From NCBI GenBank assembly GCA_023453795.1, contig JAEXSP010000023.1, positions 1 through 41,468 of the forward strand: a DNA stretch of 41,468 bases. The letters run 5' to 3'. The stretch is from Bacillota bacterium (GTDB lineage Bacteria; Bacillota; Clostridia; Acetivibrionales; JAEXSP01). Shown here piece by piece: positions 16,364 through 24,655 of the stretch (within the stretch, counting starts at the first letter, position 1; each line of letters starts with the position of its first letter). The notes under the pieces are model-generated. The model saw only the letters and a program-made list of their open reading frames with translations, made no database searches and was not told the origin of the DNA. A program made the translations under genes and the position numbers.

Positions 16364-18196
16364 TCAATTAGCCTTTTTATATGTCGGTACAATGGATTTA
16401 ATATAATCGAAAATCTTGTCTGCATCACTTATAACTATTTCCTTAAGATAATCAATTTCTCTTCTTAGCAGTGCCAGATCGGTAAACACAGGCTGAGCAA
16501 CGAATATCTTGTGGTTAACGGTAGTTTCAAGACCCTCTTCAGCAAGCAGAAGCTCTTCATATAACTTTTCGCCGGGCCTCAGTCCTGTAAATACAATTTT
16601 TATATCTTCGTTTGGTTCCAAGCCCGAAAGTCGTATAAGGTTTACCGCAAGATCAAGAATTTTAACGGGCTGCCCCATATCCAGCACGAATATCTCACCG
16701 CCGTTAGCCATAGACCCTGCCTGCATAACAAGCTGCACCGCCTCTGGTATAGTCATGAAGTACCTTATTATATCAGGGTGTGTTACCGTTACCGGCCCGC
16801 CTTGCTCTATCTGCTTCTTGAACAGGGGAATAACACTGCCGTTGCTTCCTAATACATTTCCAAACCTGACAGCTACAAATTCTGTTTTGCTATGTGCGTT
16901 AATAGCCTGAATTATCATTTCAGCAATTCTTTTTGTAGCTCCCATAATATTTGTAGGATTTACAGCTTTATCGGTGGATATCAATACAAAACGCTTTACA
17001 TTATACTTGTCAGCACATTCTGCAATATTCATAGTTCCGAAGACATTGTTTTTAATAGCCTCTGCCGGATTGGCTTCCATTAAGGGGACATGCTTGTGTG
17101 CAGCTGCATGGAATACAACATTTGGCCTATATTTGGCAAAAATGCTTTCTATCCTCTGCTTCTCCCTGATATTCGCAACAACAGACACCAGATCCAGCTC
17201 CGGATGCAGAAACAAGAGTTCATTTTGTATGTCATAAAGACTATTTTCATAATTGTCCAATATGATTAACTGCTTTGGCTTATATTCGGCTATCTGCCTG
17301 CACAGCTCCGAGCCTATAGATCCCCCTCCGCCTGTAACAAGAATTATGTGATTGTTTACATAAGATGCTACTTCACTGGAATTGAGCTTCACCTGTTCCC
17401 TGCCGAGGAGGTCTTCAATATTAACATCCCTGATCTTCTGCATAACTACAGACTCATCAATAAGCTGGGATACGGACGGTAATATTTTTATCTTGCAATG
17501 AGACTTGGCACACTCATTGTATATTTCATTCAGATCCTTTTTACTTGCAGAAGGTATGGCAATTATGACTTCATCAATATTTTTCTTATTAATAGTATCT
17601 AAAATTTCCTTTCTGCCGCCCACAATACTTACGCCGTTTATCTTTCTGCCTTTTTTATACATGTCGTCATCTATAATACCTACGGGCACACTGTTAAGTT
17701 CGGGATGCAGCTTCAATTCTTTAATGACAATGGCTCCGGCATCTCCGCCGCCTATGATAAGAACTCTTTTTGAATCCTTAAGCCGCACCATTTCACCCCT
17801 GATAACACGTCTGAAAGCCCTATAGCCAAACCTTAGTCCGCCTATAAGAAAAATGTCTATAAAGAACGTAAAGACAAATATGCTCCATGGCCTTGTATTT
17901 GTCAGTACAATATAGCCTGTCATTATTCCATTGCTGAAAAAAGCGGCACCTACTATAGATATCATTTCATAGACGCTTGCATAACGCCAAAGACTGCTGT
18001 ACAGTTTAAAGAGCATGTACAGGCCAATCTTGACGACAGTTGCTATAATCGCAAGCAGATACGCATCCTTCAGAAAGTCGGTAGGAATCTTTCCGTAATC
18101 GCCGGAAAAACGTAAGAAATACGCAAGTGCAAGAGAAACATTGACAAGTATTATGTCAAATACCCTTACTATATTTGCTCTGATCTTTAGTTTCAT
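16364..18196 (-). CDS. pglF: Membrane-bound UDP-GlcNAc 4,6-dehydratase, PglF/CapD/WbpM type
   Basis: The protein has four N-terminal membrane helices (about 1-130), then a first Rossmann-like domain (VLIIGGGDAGAIVIKEL, near 145-160). The catalytic short-chain dehydrogenase domain follows, with NAD motif ILVTGGGGSIGSELCRQ near 285. The active-site stretch is STDKAVNPTNIMGATKR, where Met takes the usual Tyr position, as in PglF-type dehydratases. The product would be UDP-2-acetamido-4-keto-trideoxyglucose, the PglE substrate. The start is the ATG at 18196 (610 residues) with AGGTGG four to five bases upstream. A GTG nine bases earlier overlaps that site. With neighbours of PglE, PglD and PglC type, the bacillosamine assignment is well supported by context. 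Confidence 0.9.
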   Translation of the reverse strand: MKLKIRANIVRVFDIILVNVSLALAYFLRFSGDYGKIPTDFLKDAYLLAIIATVVKIGLYMLFKLYSSLWRYASVYEMISIVGAAFFSNGIMTGYIVLTNTRPWSIFVFTFFIDIFLIGGLRFGYRAFRRVIRGEMVRLKDSKRVLIIGGGDAGAIVIKELKLHPELNSVPVGIIDDDMYKKGRKINGVSIVGGRKEILDTINKKNIDEVIIAIPSASKKDLNEIYNECAKSHCKIKILPSVSQLIDESVVMQKIRDVNIEDLLGREQVKLNSSEVASYVNNHIILVTGGGGSIGSELCRQIAEYKPKQLIILDNYENSLYDIQNELLFLHPELDLVSVVANIREKQRIESIFAKYRPNVVFHAAAHKHVPLMEANPAEAIKNNVFGTMNIAECADKYNVKRFVLISTDKAVNPTNIMGATKRIAEMIIQAINAHSKTEFVAVRFGNVLGSNGSVIPLFKKQIEQGGPVTVTHPDIIRYFMTIPEAVQLVMQAGSMANGGEIFVLDMGQPVKILDLAVNLIRLSGLEPNEDIKIVFTGLRPGEKLYEELLLAEEGLETTVNHKIFVAQPVFTDLALLRREIDYLKEIVISDADKIFDYIKSIVPTYKKAN

Positions 18197-18249
18197 TATG
18201 ACCACCTATTCTAATTGCGGAAATAACCTTCGGCACTAATAATCTCATT

Positions 18250-19392
18250 TTATTTGAACATTTTCTTTATACAATCAATTACTCTTTGCTGCTGCTCCTC
18301 CGACATATTTGAACCGGAGGGCAGACATACGCCCATATAAAAAATATCATCCGAGATGCCGTCCCCATTATGAGGATAATACTTGCAGCTCGAATAAAGG
18401 GGCTGCAAATGCATTGGTTTCCATACAGGTCTAGATTCAATATTCTCATTTTCGAGTGTATCCATTATGTCATTAGGCCTGATGGTAGAAGCTTTGTCTA
18501 TTTGCAGTACAGTAAGCCAGTAATTTGGCTGGCTGAAGGAAGGTATCGGCATGAAACTGATTTCTCTTATTTCTGCCAACTCTTCTTTGTACCTTTCATT
18601 GATGCTTTTTCTCTTCTGGACCCTGTCCTCCAGTACCTTAAGCTGTGCTCTTCCAATGCCTGCCAGGACATTGCTCATCCTATAATTGTACCCGTACTCC
18701 GAATGCTGGTAATACCTGGCCTTATCCCTCGCCTGTGTTGACCAGAATCTGCACTTTTCTATAGCCTGAGAGTCATTTGACACAAGCATTCCGCCCCCGG
18801 AGGTAGTTATGATTTTATTTCCGTTGAAAGAGTATATACCGAAGTACCCAAATGTACCGCTGGCCTTCCCTTTGTATTTTGCACCAAGAGATTCCGCAGC
18901 ATCCTCAACCACCGGAACTGAAAATTGATGCGCAAGCTCCAAAATCGGATCGAGGTCAGCAGATTGACCGTACAGGTTTGTTACCACCAGGGCCTTTGGA
19001 AGCTTCCCATTTTTCTTATGTTCCGTCAAAGCCCTTTCCAAAGCATTTGCAGACATATTCCACGAATCAGGCTCGGAATCAATGAAAACAGGTTCTGCCC
19101 CCTGATACAATATTGGGTTGCAGCTTGCTGCAAATGTAAAGGATGAGCAAAAAACAATATCCCCTTGATTAACCCCAAGATAGCGTAACGCGAGATGGAT
19201 TGCAGATGTCCCTGACGACAAAGCCAGAGCATTTCCACAGCCCACCTTTTCAGAAAGCTCCATTTCAAAAGCATCCACATTAGGACCAAGAGGAGCAACC
19301 CAATTGCTCCTGAAAGCTTCTTCTATATATTGAATCTCATTTCCGGTCATATGCGGAGATGATAGATATATTCTTTCTTTGCTGCTACTCAT
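18250..19392 (-). CDS. pglE: UDP-4-amino sugar aminotransferase, PglE-type (DegT/DnrJ/EryC1 family)
   Basis: This PLP enzyme would aminate the 4-keto sugar made by the PglF-type enzyme, using glutamate. The product is 380 residues. Key features: RIYLSSPHMTGNEIQYIEEA at the start (typical of PglE), the cofactor site SSGTSAIHLAL (59-69), EDAAESLGA (163-171), and PLP lysine Lys193 in YSFNGNKIITTSGGGML. The start is the ATG at 19392 with GGGGGC six bases upstream; the open frame extends 19 codons further, into the pglD-type gene, but without a site. Its ATG shares one base with the preceding stop (TAATG), so the two are coupled. Confidence 0.9.
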   Translation of the reverse strand: MSSSKERIYLSSPHMTGNEIQYIEEAFRSNWVAPLGPNVDAFEMELSEKVGCGNALALSSGTSAIHLALRYLGVNQGDIVFCSSFTFAASCNPILYQGAEPVFIDSEPDSWNMSANALERALTEHKKNGKLPKALVVTNLYGQSADLDPILELAHQFSVPVVEDAAESLGAKYKGKASGTFGYFGIYSFNGNKIITTSGGGMLVSNDSQAIEKCRFWSTQARDKARYYQHSEYGYNYRMSNVLAGIGRAQLKVLEDRVQKRKSINERYKEELAEIREISFMPIPSFSQPNYWLTVLQIDKASTIRPNDIMDTLENENIESRPVWKPMHLQPLYSSCKYYPHNGDGISDDIFYMGVCLPSGSNMSEEQQQRVIDCIKKMFK

Positions 19393-20045
19393 TATAAAGC
19401 CCCCAAATTGTATTTTATTGGTTTGGCAGGATTTCCAACAGCAGTACAATTGGATGGAATATCATTAATCACATTGCTGCCCGAGCCGATGGTTGACCAG
19501 TTACCTATGCTTTTACCCTGTATTATAACAGATTTCGAACCTAATACACAGCCTTCTCCTATTTTTACATTTCCGGAAACATTTACATTCCAAAACAAGG
19601 AGGTGTAATCGCCTATAATGCTGTCATGGGCTATTCCGCACTGGGGATTGACGTGGACATGATTACCCAGCCTTACATTTGTAGTAACAACACAATTGCT
19701 TTGAATAATTATACCCTGCCCCAGCTCAACGGTCCCGGATATTATCGCGCTCGGATGTATCAGGTTAGCGAAAACCACGTTGCTGTTACTCACCTTGTCA
19801 ATAACCTTTTTCTTTACATTTGCATAACCAATGGGGCATGTAATGAAAACCTCATCGGTGTAATTATTCAAATACTCAGCTCCGCCAAGTACCTTATAAC
19901 CATTGACTATTTTGTTTTTCAGTTCCGGAGCATCGTCTACAAAGCCCTCGATTACCCAGTCTTCTTTTTTCAGGTTGATGTCCTCAATCAGCTGTGCCGT
20001 TTCTCTCCCAAAACCGCCGGCCCCAAATATGATTATTCTTTTCAT
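19392..20045 (-). CDS. pglD: UDP-4-amino-sugar N-acetyltransferase, PglD/NeuD type
   Basis: The enzyme would acetylate the 4-amino group to give the UDP-diacetamido-trideoxy sugar. The N-terminal sugar-binding domain starts KRIIIFGAGGFGRETAQ. A left-handed beta-helix of hexapeptide repeats covers about 95-210. The likely catalytic His lies in CGIAHDSIIGDY, as in PglD. The product is 217 residues from the ATG at 20045, and a GTG one codon earlier is also possible. The ATG shares a base with the PglC stop (TGATG), and the stop shares one with the PglE-type start, so pglC-D-E are tightly coupled. Confidence 0.9.
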   Translation of the reverse strand: MKRIIIFGAGGFGRETAQLIEDINLKKEDWVIEGFVDDAPELKNKIVNGYKVLGGAEYLNNYTDEVFITCPIGYANVKKKVIDKVSNSNVVFANLIHPSAIISGTVELGQGIIIQSNCVVTTNVRLGNHVHVNPQCGIAHDSIIGDYTSLFWNVNVSGNVKIGEGCVLGSKSVIIQGKSIGNWSTIGSGSNVINDIPSNCTAVGNPAKPIKYNLGAL

Positions 20046-20659
20046 CACACATCTGCCTTTTCAATAGTGCCTTTAAATTTTTCCATAGTGGCACTGTTTT
20101 CGCTGGAAATACCTTCTCTTTTAAAAACCTTATAAAATGTCAGAAAAAATATCTTTATATCAAGCCATAAGCTCCAATTATCAACGTACCATAAGTCCAG
20201 CTTAAATTTCTCTTCCCATGAGATGGCGTTCCTGCCATTTACCTGAGCCCAGCCTGTAACTCCTGGCCTTACAAGATGCCTCCGCCTCTGTTCCGGCGTA
20301 TAATAATTCAGGTACTCCACCAGAAGAGGCCTCGGGCCAACCAAACTCATATCACCCTTTAAAACATTGATCAATTCGGGCAATTCATCAAGGCTTGCAG
20401 CCCTCAAAAACTTTCCGAAGGAAGTAAGGCGTTTTTCATCGGGAAGCAGTTGCCCCGAACTGTCTTTTGTATTCAGCATCGTCCTGAACTTATACATTCC
20501 GAATATCCTACCGTCTTTACCAGGCCTTTTTTGCCTGAAAAATATCGGTCTGCCCAGTTTTAAAAAAACTAAAAAAGATACTGCCAGCATAACCGGGGAC
20601 AGTATAATTAATATTGTAAAACTAACTATTATATCTGATAATCTTTTAACAATATGCAT
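20045..20659 (-). CDS. pglC: Undecaprenyl-phosphate glycosyl-1-phosphate transferase, PglC-type
   Basis: A monotopic phosphoglycosyl transferase that would put the diacetamido sugar phosphate on undecaprenyl phosphate and so start the glycan. The 204 residues equal the minimal PglC-type core, without the extra N-terminal membrane domain of WbaP/WcaJ types. Order: KRLSDIIVSFTILIILSPVM (re-entrant membrane helix), RQKRPGKDG, YKFRTM, the catalytic dyad Asp-Glu in SLDELPELINVLKGDMSLVG, PRPLL, and RPGVTGWAQVNGRN. The ATG at 20659 with GAGGG seven bases upstream is preferred to a TTG fifteen codons earlier. It is the first gene after a good promoter. Confidence 0.92.
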   Translation of the reverse strand: MHIVKRLSDIIVSFTILIILSPVMLAVSFLVFLKLGRPIFFRQKRPGKDGRIFGMYKFRTMLNTKDSSGQLLPDEKRLTSFGKFLRAASLDELPELINVLKGDMSLVGPRPLLVEYLNYYTPEQRRRHLVRPGVTGWAQVNGRNAISWEEKFKLDLWYVDNWSLWLDIKIFFLTFYKVFKREGISSENSATMEKFKGTIEKADV

Positions 20660-20708
20660 TTTAATGCCCTCAAATTTATTAAACCTTCTATAAAATAAAT
20701 CCAAAACA

Positions 20709-20737
20709 AGTATACATTTTTTTTTTCATTTCATCAA
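20709..20737 (-). promoter_or_regulatory. Sigma-A promoter of the pglCDEF unit
   Basis: On the minus strand TTGATG (20737-20732) and TATACT (20714-20709) are separated by exactly 17 bases. The site lies about 50 bases before the pglC start, inside the 196-base gap after the upstream glycosyltransferase. It lets the pgl genes be expressed apart from the rest of the locus. Confidence 0.7.
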
Positions 20738-20855
20738 CCTTACATTCTCCTATAAAAACAATCTGGTTAACTTCAAGTAAAAATATCCTTATACTATATT
20801 CATCAAGCTGGTGGTTATTATTTGACAGGCATTAAAGGGGAATGTATTAATATGT

Positions 20856-21941
20856 CTAGAGGGGTTTTAAAAGGCTAATTACTTTTGTTACTACAGCTTC
20901 TCTATCAAAATTATTCTCCATATGAAGTCTGGCTGATTTACCCATGCTTACTTTCTGTTCCTGTGACAACTGTACGAAATGTTTCATTTTTTCATAAAGG
21001 TCTTCTTCATCTCTGACACTGCATAAAAAGCCTGTTTCACCATCTATTAGTGCTTCTTTGCAGCCATTTATATTACTTGTGATAATAGGCCTTCCCATAG
21101 CCGCTGATTCAAGTAAAGTATTTGACATTCCCTCGTGATATGAAGGCAGCACCACGCAGTGGCTCTTTTCTATATATTTTTTCACATCAGTTTGAAAACC
21201 ATAAAAATTTATTATTTCCCTATTACTAAGGCTTTCAACTATAGTTTTATAATTTTCCTCAAAAAAACCAAGAACATCGATCTCAACAGCAGCATACTCA
21301 TTTTTTAGCCTTTCAGCTGCGTAGAACAACTCGTCCACGCCCTTTTCCTGCATTATTCTGCCCATAAAAAGAAATCTGCATTTAGTCTCGTCATTTAACT
21401 GTGTATATTGGAATTCTTGCAGATTTACCCCTGCACCCGGAAGCAAAAAGGCCTGCTTTGAGTCTATGATTTTATTATCTACAAACACTTGAAGATTCGC
21501 CTGATTTTCAAATAGTACTTTCTTTGTTTTACGAAGTGCAGTCTTATAAAGCAGGCTGATAATACTTTTAAGTAAGCTCTGCTGCTGAAAAGCAGAGCCA
21601 AGCCCTGTAATGGTTGATATAGTCGGTACCCGTTTGAGTCTTGCGGCTAAAGAGCCGTATATATTGGGTTTTATCGTATATGTAATCACATAGTCGGGCT
21701 TTACTTTCTTGATTAATCTAGTATAAATAAGGAAAAGCTTAAAGTCAGTTAACGGGTTAATCCCTCTTCTATCTACCGGCGTATCTATAAAAATACAGCC
21801 TTTATCTACTAAAGGTGTTACCTTTTCTCCGTAGGGTAAAGAAATATACACTTTATGTCCCTGCTCAATAAGCCTAAATAGCAGCTCTTTTCTAAAATTG
21901 TAAAGCCCTAAGTCATAGTTGGCCAGAATCAGAATCTTCAT
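20856..21941 (-). CDS. Glycosyltransferase, GT4 family (PglA-like position)
   Basis: A GT-B fold, retaining glycosyltransferase of 361 residues. It begins MKILILANYDLGLYNFRKEL and has the N-terminal acceptor half (YTIKPNIYGSLAARLKRVP) and the donor half with FMGRIMQEKGVDELFYAAE and the EX7E-type motif HEGMSNTLLESAAMG. The family and its position next to pglC suggest that it adds the second sugar onto the PglC product, as PglA does in Campylobacter. That is inference; donor and linkage cannot be read. The ATG at 21941 has GAAGG upstream and overlaps the preceding gene by 29 bases. Confidence 0.85.
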   Translation of the reverse strand: MKILILANYDLGLYNFRKELLFRLIEQGHKVYISLPYGEKVTPLVDKGCIFIDTPVDRRGINPLTDFKLFLIYTRLIKKVKPDYVITYTIKPNIYGSLAARLKRVPTISTITGLGSAFQQQSLLKSIISLLYKTALRKTKKVLFENQANLQVFVDNKIIDSKQAFLLPGAGVNLQEFQYTQLNDETKCRFLFMGRIMQEKGVDELFYAAERLKNEYAAVEIDVLGFFEENYKTIVESLSNREIINFYGFQTDVKKYIEKSHCVVLPSYHEGMSNTLLESAAMGRPIITSNINGCKEALIDGETGFLCSVRDEEDLYEKMKHFVQLSQEQKVSMGKSARLHMENNFDREAVVTKVISLLKPL

Positions 21942-22746
21942 GGGTTTTCCTTCCACCATCTTTTTTCATTCTGTATTGCATTATAAGCTTTGCCGGAATC
22001 AAACCTACTATTAACGGTTTAATTATATATAGTATCCCTTTTGGCATAAGTCCAAGGGTTTTGAAGCTTTTATACCGCAATATAGCTTCATCAACACGGT
22101 ATTTGTATTTACGCTTTTTATATGCATCTCTGTCTTCTCTATAGAAATATAGCGGTTCCTGAAGATTGTATCCCCTCATTCCCGCTGCGTACATCCTGAC
22201 GAACAGGTCATAGTCCTCAGCTCTTCTGGTTTCTTTAGCCTGACGATACCCGCCGACTTTAAGGACATCAGATTTTCTCATCATAACTGTTGGATGAAAG
22301 AAAGGTATACCGAACAGAAAATCATCTTTACATGGGATCTGCTTTAATCGCCGTCCGCCCCATACACCCTCTAAGTTGAAAAGCTTTATATTGCACCCGA
22401 GAATACTATAGCCTGCGTGTTCTTCAATAAAATCAAACTGCCTTTTTAATCTCTCTAAATCTGAGATATCGTCAGCATCTTGAATAGCTATAAATTCACC
22501 TGCTGCCTCATTTATACACCTATTTCTGGTTGGGCCCGATCCAAGGTTTTTTGTATTAAAAATCACCCTGATTCGATTGTCCTCTTTAGCAAGTTCATTG
22601 ATAATGTCCTTTGTACTATCAGTTGAACAGTCATCGCAGATTATTATTTCGAAATCCTTGAATGTTTGTTTTTTCAGAGATTCAACACAATCAGTGATAT
22701 AGTTTTCGACATTATAAGCAGCTATAATAATTGACAATCTTGGCAT
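21913..22746 (-). CDS. Glycosyltransferase, GT2 family
   Basis: An inverting GT-A transferase of 277 residues. The nucleotide-binding fold opens RLSIIIAAYNVENYITDC, with the first Asp pair at 38-39 (CDDCSTDST) and the metal-binding DADD at 90-93. The C-terminal region KETRRAEDYDLFVRM supplies the likely catalytic ED. A short hydrophobic segment near 235-250 may touch the membrane. The ribosome binding site is weak (GGGTGA). Donor and acceptor are unknown. It overlaps the next GT4 gene by 29 bases, so the two are probably coupled. Confidence 0.85.
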   Translation of the reverse strand: MPRLSIIIAAYNVENYITDCVESLKKQTFKDFEIIICDDCSTDSTKDIINELAKEDNRIRVIFNTKNLGSGPTRNRCINEAAGEFIAIQDADDISDLERLKRQFDFIEEHAGYSILGCNIKLFNLEGVWGGRRLKQIPCKDDFLFGIPFFHPTVMMRKSDVLKVGGYRQAKETRRAEDYDLFVRMYAAGMRGYNLQEPLYFYREDRDAYKKRKYKYRVDEAILRYKSFKTLGLMPKGILYIIKPLIVGLIPAKLIMQYRMKKDGGRKTHEDSDSGQL

Positions 22747-22842
22747 TTATGTTTCACCCAATCTTCCGGAACGATATTCATATAATCAAATTTTTGTAAT
22801 TACACACGCGAAAGAGCACTTTATCCATATTATATTCCTCAA

Positions 22843-23745
22843 TTATTTCAGCTTATTGTAAACTTTTCTGATTGTACCCCTTAAATTCTTATGATATTTC
22901 CGCTCAATAACAATGGAGTCATTTACCCTTTTCCGGATAAAAGTTGAACCGTTATCTATATCATCAATCCATTCATTAATGTTATGCTTATCAAACAACA
23001 TTATCTCATAGTCTCTTCTCCGGTATGAAATATAATCTTTTTTTATAACAGGATAGTGTCTTACTCCCCACAAGCTGGAATGTCCAACCTTTATCCCTGC
23101 TTCTTTTGCCCTAAGAAAAAAATCTCCATGTTCAGAGAGTTTGAGATCTTTGTCCCAACCTCCCATAGCTAAAATACTGCTCTTTTTTCCAATAAAGAAG
23201 TTATGTACGGTATCACATCTTATAAAGTCACATTTTACTCTCGTTTTTATGTCTATTCTAACTTTATCGTTACTCTTCTCAATAGTTCCAACGTAAGTTT
23301 GGCTAAATCCTTTTGAATATAAATGTTGTGTTAACAAAAGACACTTATCAAATAAGTTGCTAACCTTGAAAAAATTATATAAAACTCCCGATAATATATC
23401 TACGTCCTTACTGATAAGCAAATTCCTGGCCTTTTCTATGTCTGTTCTCTTATCGAAGTAAAAATCATCATCGCATAAGACAAATAATTCTGTATTGATT
23501 TTCTGGAGCAAGAAATTTCTTCCATAGGAAAGCCCGCTATCGAAAGGGATATTGTAGTACGATATTTGTAAATCAGGGAATAGCTGAAGTATCTCGTCTC
23601 TGTATGGCACTTCACTATCATCTGCAATAGCAATCGGATAGGTCATTTCAAGTTTTTCAATAGATTTTAAAAGCTTTATTAAAGACTCTTTTCTATTAAA
23701 GGTTTTTATAATTATTGTTATATCTTCAGAAAAGAATTTTTTCAC
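22843..23745 (-). CDS. Glycosyltransferase, GT2-like (GT-A fold)
   Basis: The 300-residue product begins MKKFFSEDITIIIKTFNRKE, with IADDSEVPYRDE at 40-51 and a metal-binding DDD at 92-94 (CDDDFYF). It has the later SEHGDFFLRAKEAG motif, in which the ED/EH region would hold the catalytic base. This last pattern resembles GalNAc-type and chondroitin-type GT2 transferases, but the assignment is not firm. The start is GTG at 23745 with GGGGG upstream. It is flanked by 96- and 84-base gaps without clear promoters and is probably part of the long operon. Confidence 0.75.
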   Translation of the reverse strand: MKKFFSEDITIIIKTFNRKESLIKLLKSIEKLEMTYPIAIADDSEVPYRDEILQLFPDLQISYYNIPFDSGLSYGRNFLLQKINTELFVLCDDDFYFDKRTDIEKARNLLISKDVDILSGVLYNFFKVSNLFDKCLLLTQHLYSKGFSQTYVGTIEKSNDKVRIDIKTRVKCDFIRCDTVHNFFIGKKSSILAMGGWDKDLKLSEHGDFFLRAKEAGIKVGHSSLWGVRHYPVIKKDYISYRRRDYEIMLFDKHNINEWIDDIDNGSTFIRKRVNDSIVIERKYHKNLRGTIRKVYNKLK

Positions 23746-23829
23746 TACTGTTACCCCCTTGTACTAAAACAACCTCTGCTATCTTGTTTCCCAATTAGGA
23801 TTAAATAAAATATTAATTAAAAAAGGAAT

Positions 23830-24651
23830 TTATCTTTTCCCATTCTTTCTATAGAATTCATATATGTAAAGAAGTATCTTTATTCGTTTTCCCAATTTAA
23901 AGAGATTAGCTTTAAGTACTGCAATCTTGTACATTCGCCATGCTTTCCCAGCTATTGCTCCATAATCTATTTTGATCAAAGTACTTTCTCTTAACCCCTC
24001 ATTATGATTGTCACATGCACCTCCCTCTCGAAAATTCGCTATTATCTCATCAATATATTTAAACTTTATACTCTTACTGCTGCATCTCATTACAAATTCA
24101 TGATCTGCAGCTATCTTATATTTTGTATTAAATGCGCCAATACTGTCATACACTGTTTTTCTGACAAATGCCGTAGGATGTCCAAAAGGCATCCAGTCAT
24201 AACAAGAGTAATTTGTTAAGTCACTAGTGGGCTTTGCAAATAAGACAATCTTGCCATCTTTATCTACCAAATACATGTTACCATAGAATACACCAATATC
24301 CGGTGACTTGTTATATTCACTTACCAATATTTCTACAGCATTTTGGGAATACCAATCATCACTATTAATGATACCTATCAATTCCCCATTTGCCATCTTT
24401 ATTCCCTTATTCATAGCATCATAAATACCATTATCTTTTTCAGATATCCATCTCATACGACCATTAAATAGTGGCTCATATTCCTTAATAATATTAAGTG
24501 TACTATCGGATGATGATCCATCGACAATTATATATTCTATATTGCTATAGGTTTGATTTAAAACAGATTCTATTGTTTTTTTAATAAATTTTTCACTGTT
24601 AAAACAGACAGTTATTATTGAAACGAGTGGAGTATTATGCATAAACTTCAT
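23830..24651 (-). CDS. Glycosyltransferase, GT2 family (WcaA/WcaE-like)
   Basis: A 273-residue GT-A transferase. It has PLVSIITVCFNSEKFIKKTI, the pair DG at 44-45 in IIVDGSSSDST, WISEKDNGIYDAMNKG (69-83, a hallmark of this subgroup) and the metal-binding NSDD at 96-99. The later AADHEFVMRC carries the likely catalytic acid pair. The pattern is that of many capsule and O-antigen transferases. The ATG has AAGGTG seven bases upstream, formed by the last codons of the preceding aminotransferase gene, so they are probably coupled. Donor sugar unknown. Confidence 0.88.
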   Translation of the reverse strand: MKFMHNTPLVSIITVCFNSEKFIKKTIESVLNQTYSNIEYIIVDGSSSDSTLNIIKEYEPLFNGRMRWISEKDNGIYDAMNKGIKMANGELIGIINSDDWYSQNAVEILVSEYNKSPDIGVFYGNMYLVDKDGKIVLFAKPTSDLTNYSCYDWMPFGHPTAFVRKTVYDSIGAFNTKYKIAADHEFVMRCSSKSIKFKYIDEIIANFREGGACDNHNEGLRESTLIKIDYGAIAGKAWRMYKIAVLKANLFKLGKRIKILLYIYEFYRKNGKR

Positions 24652-24655
24652 TTTC

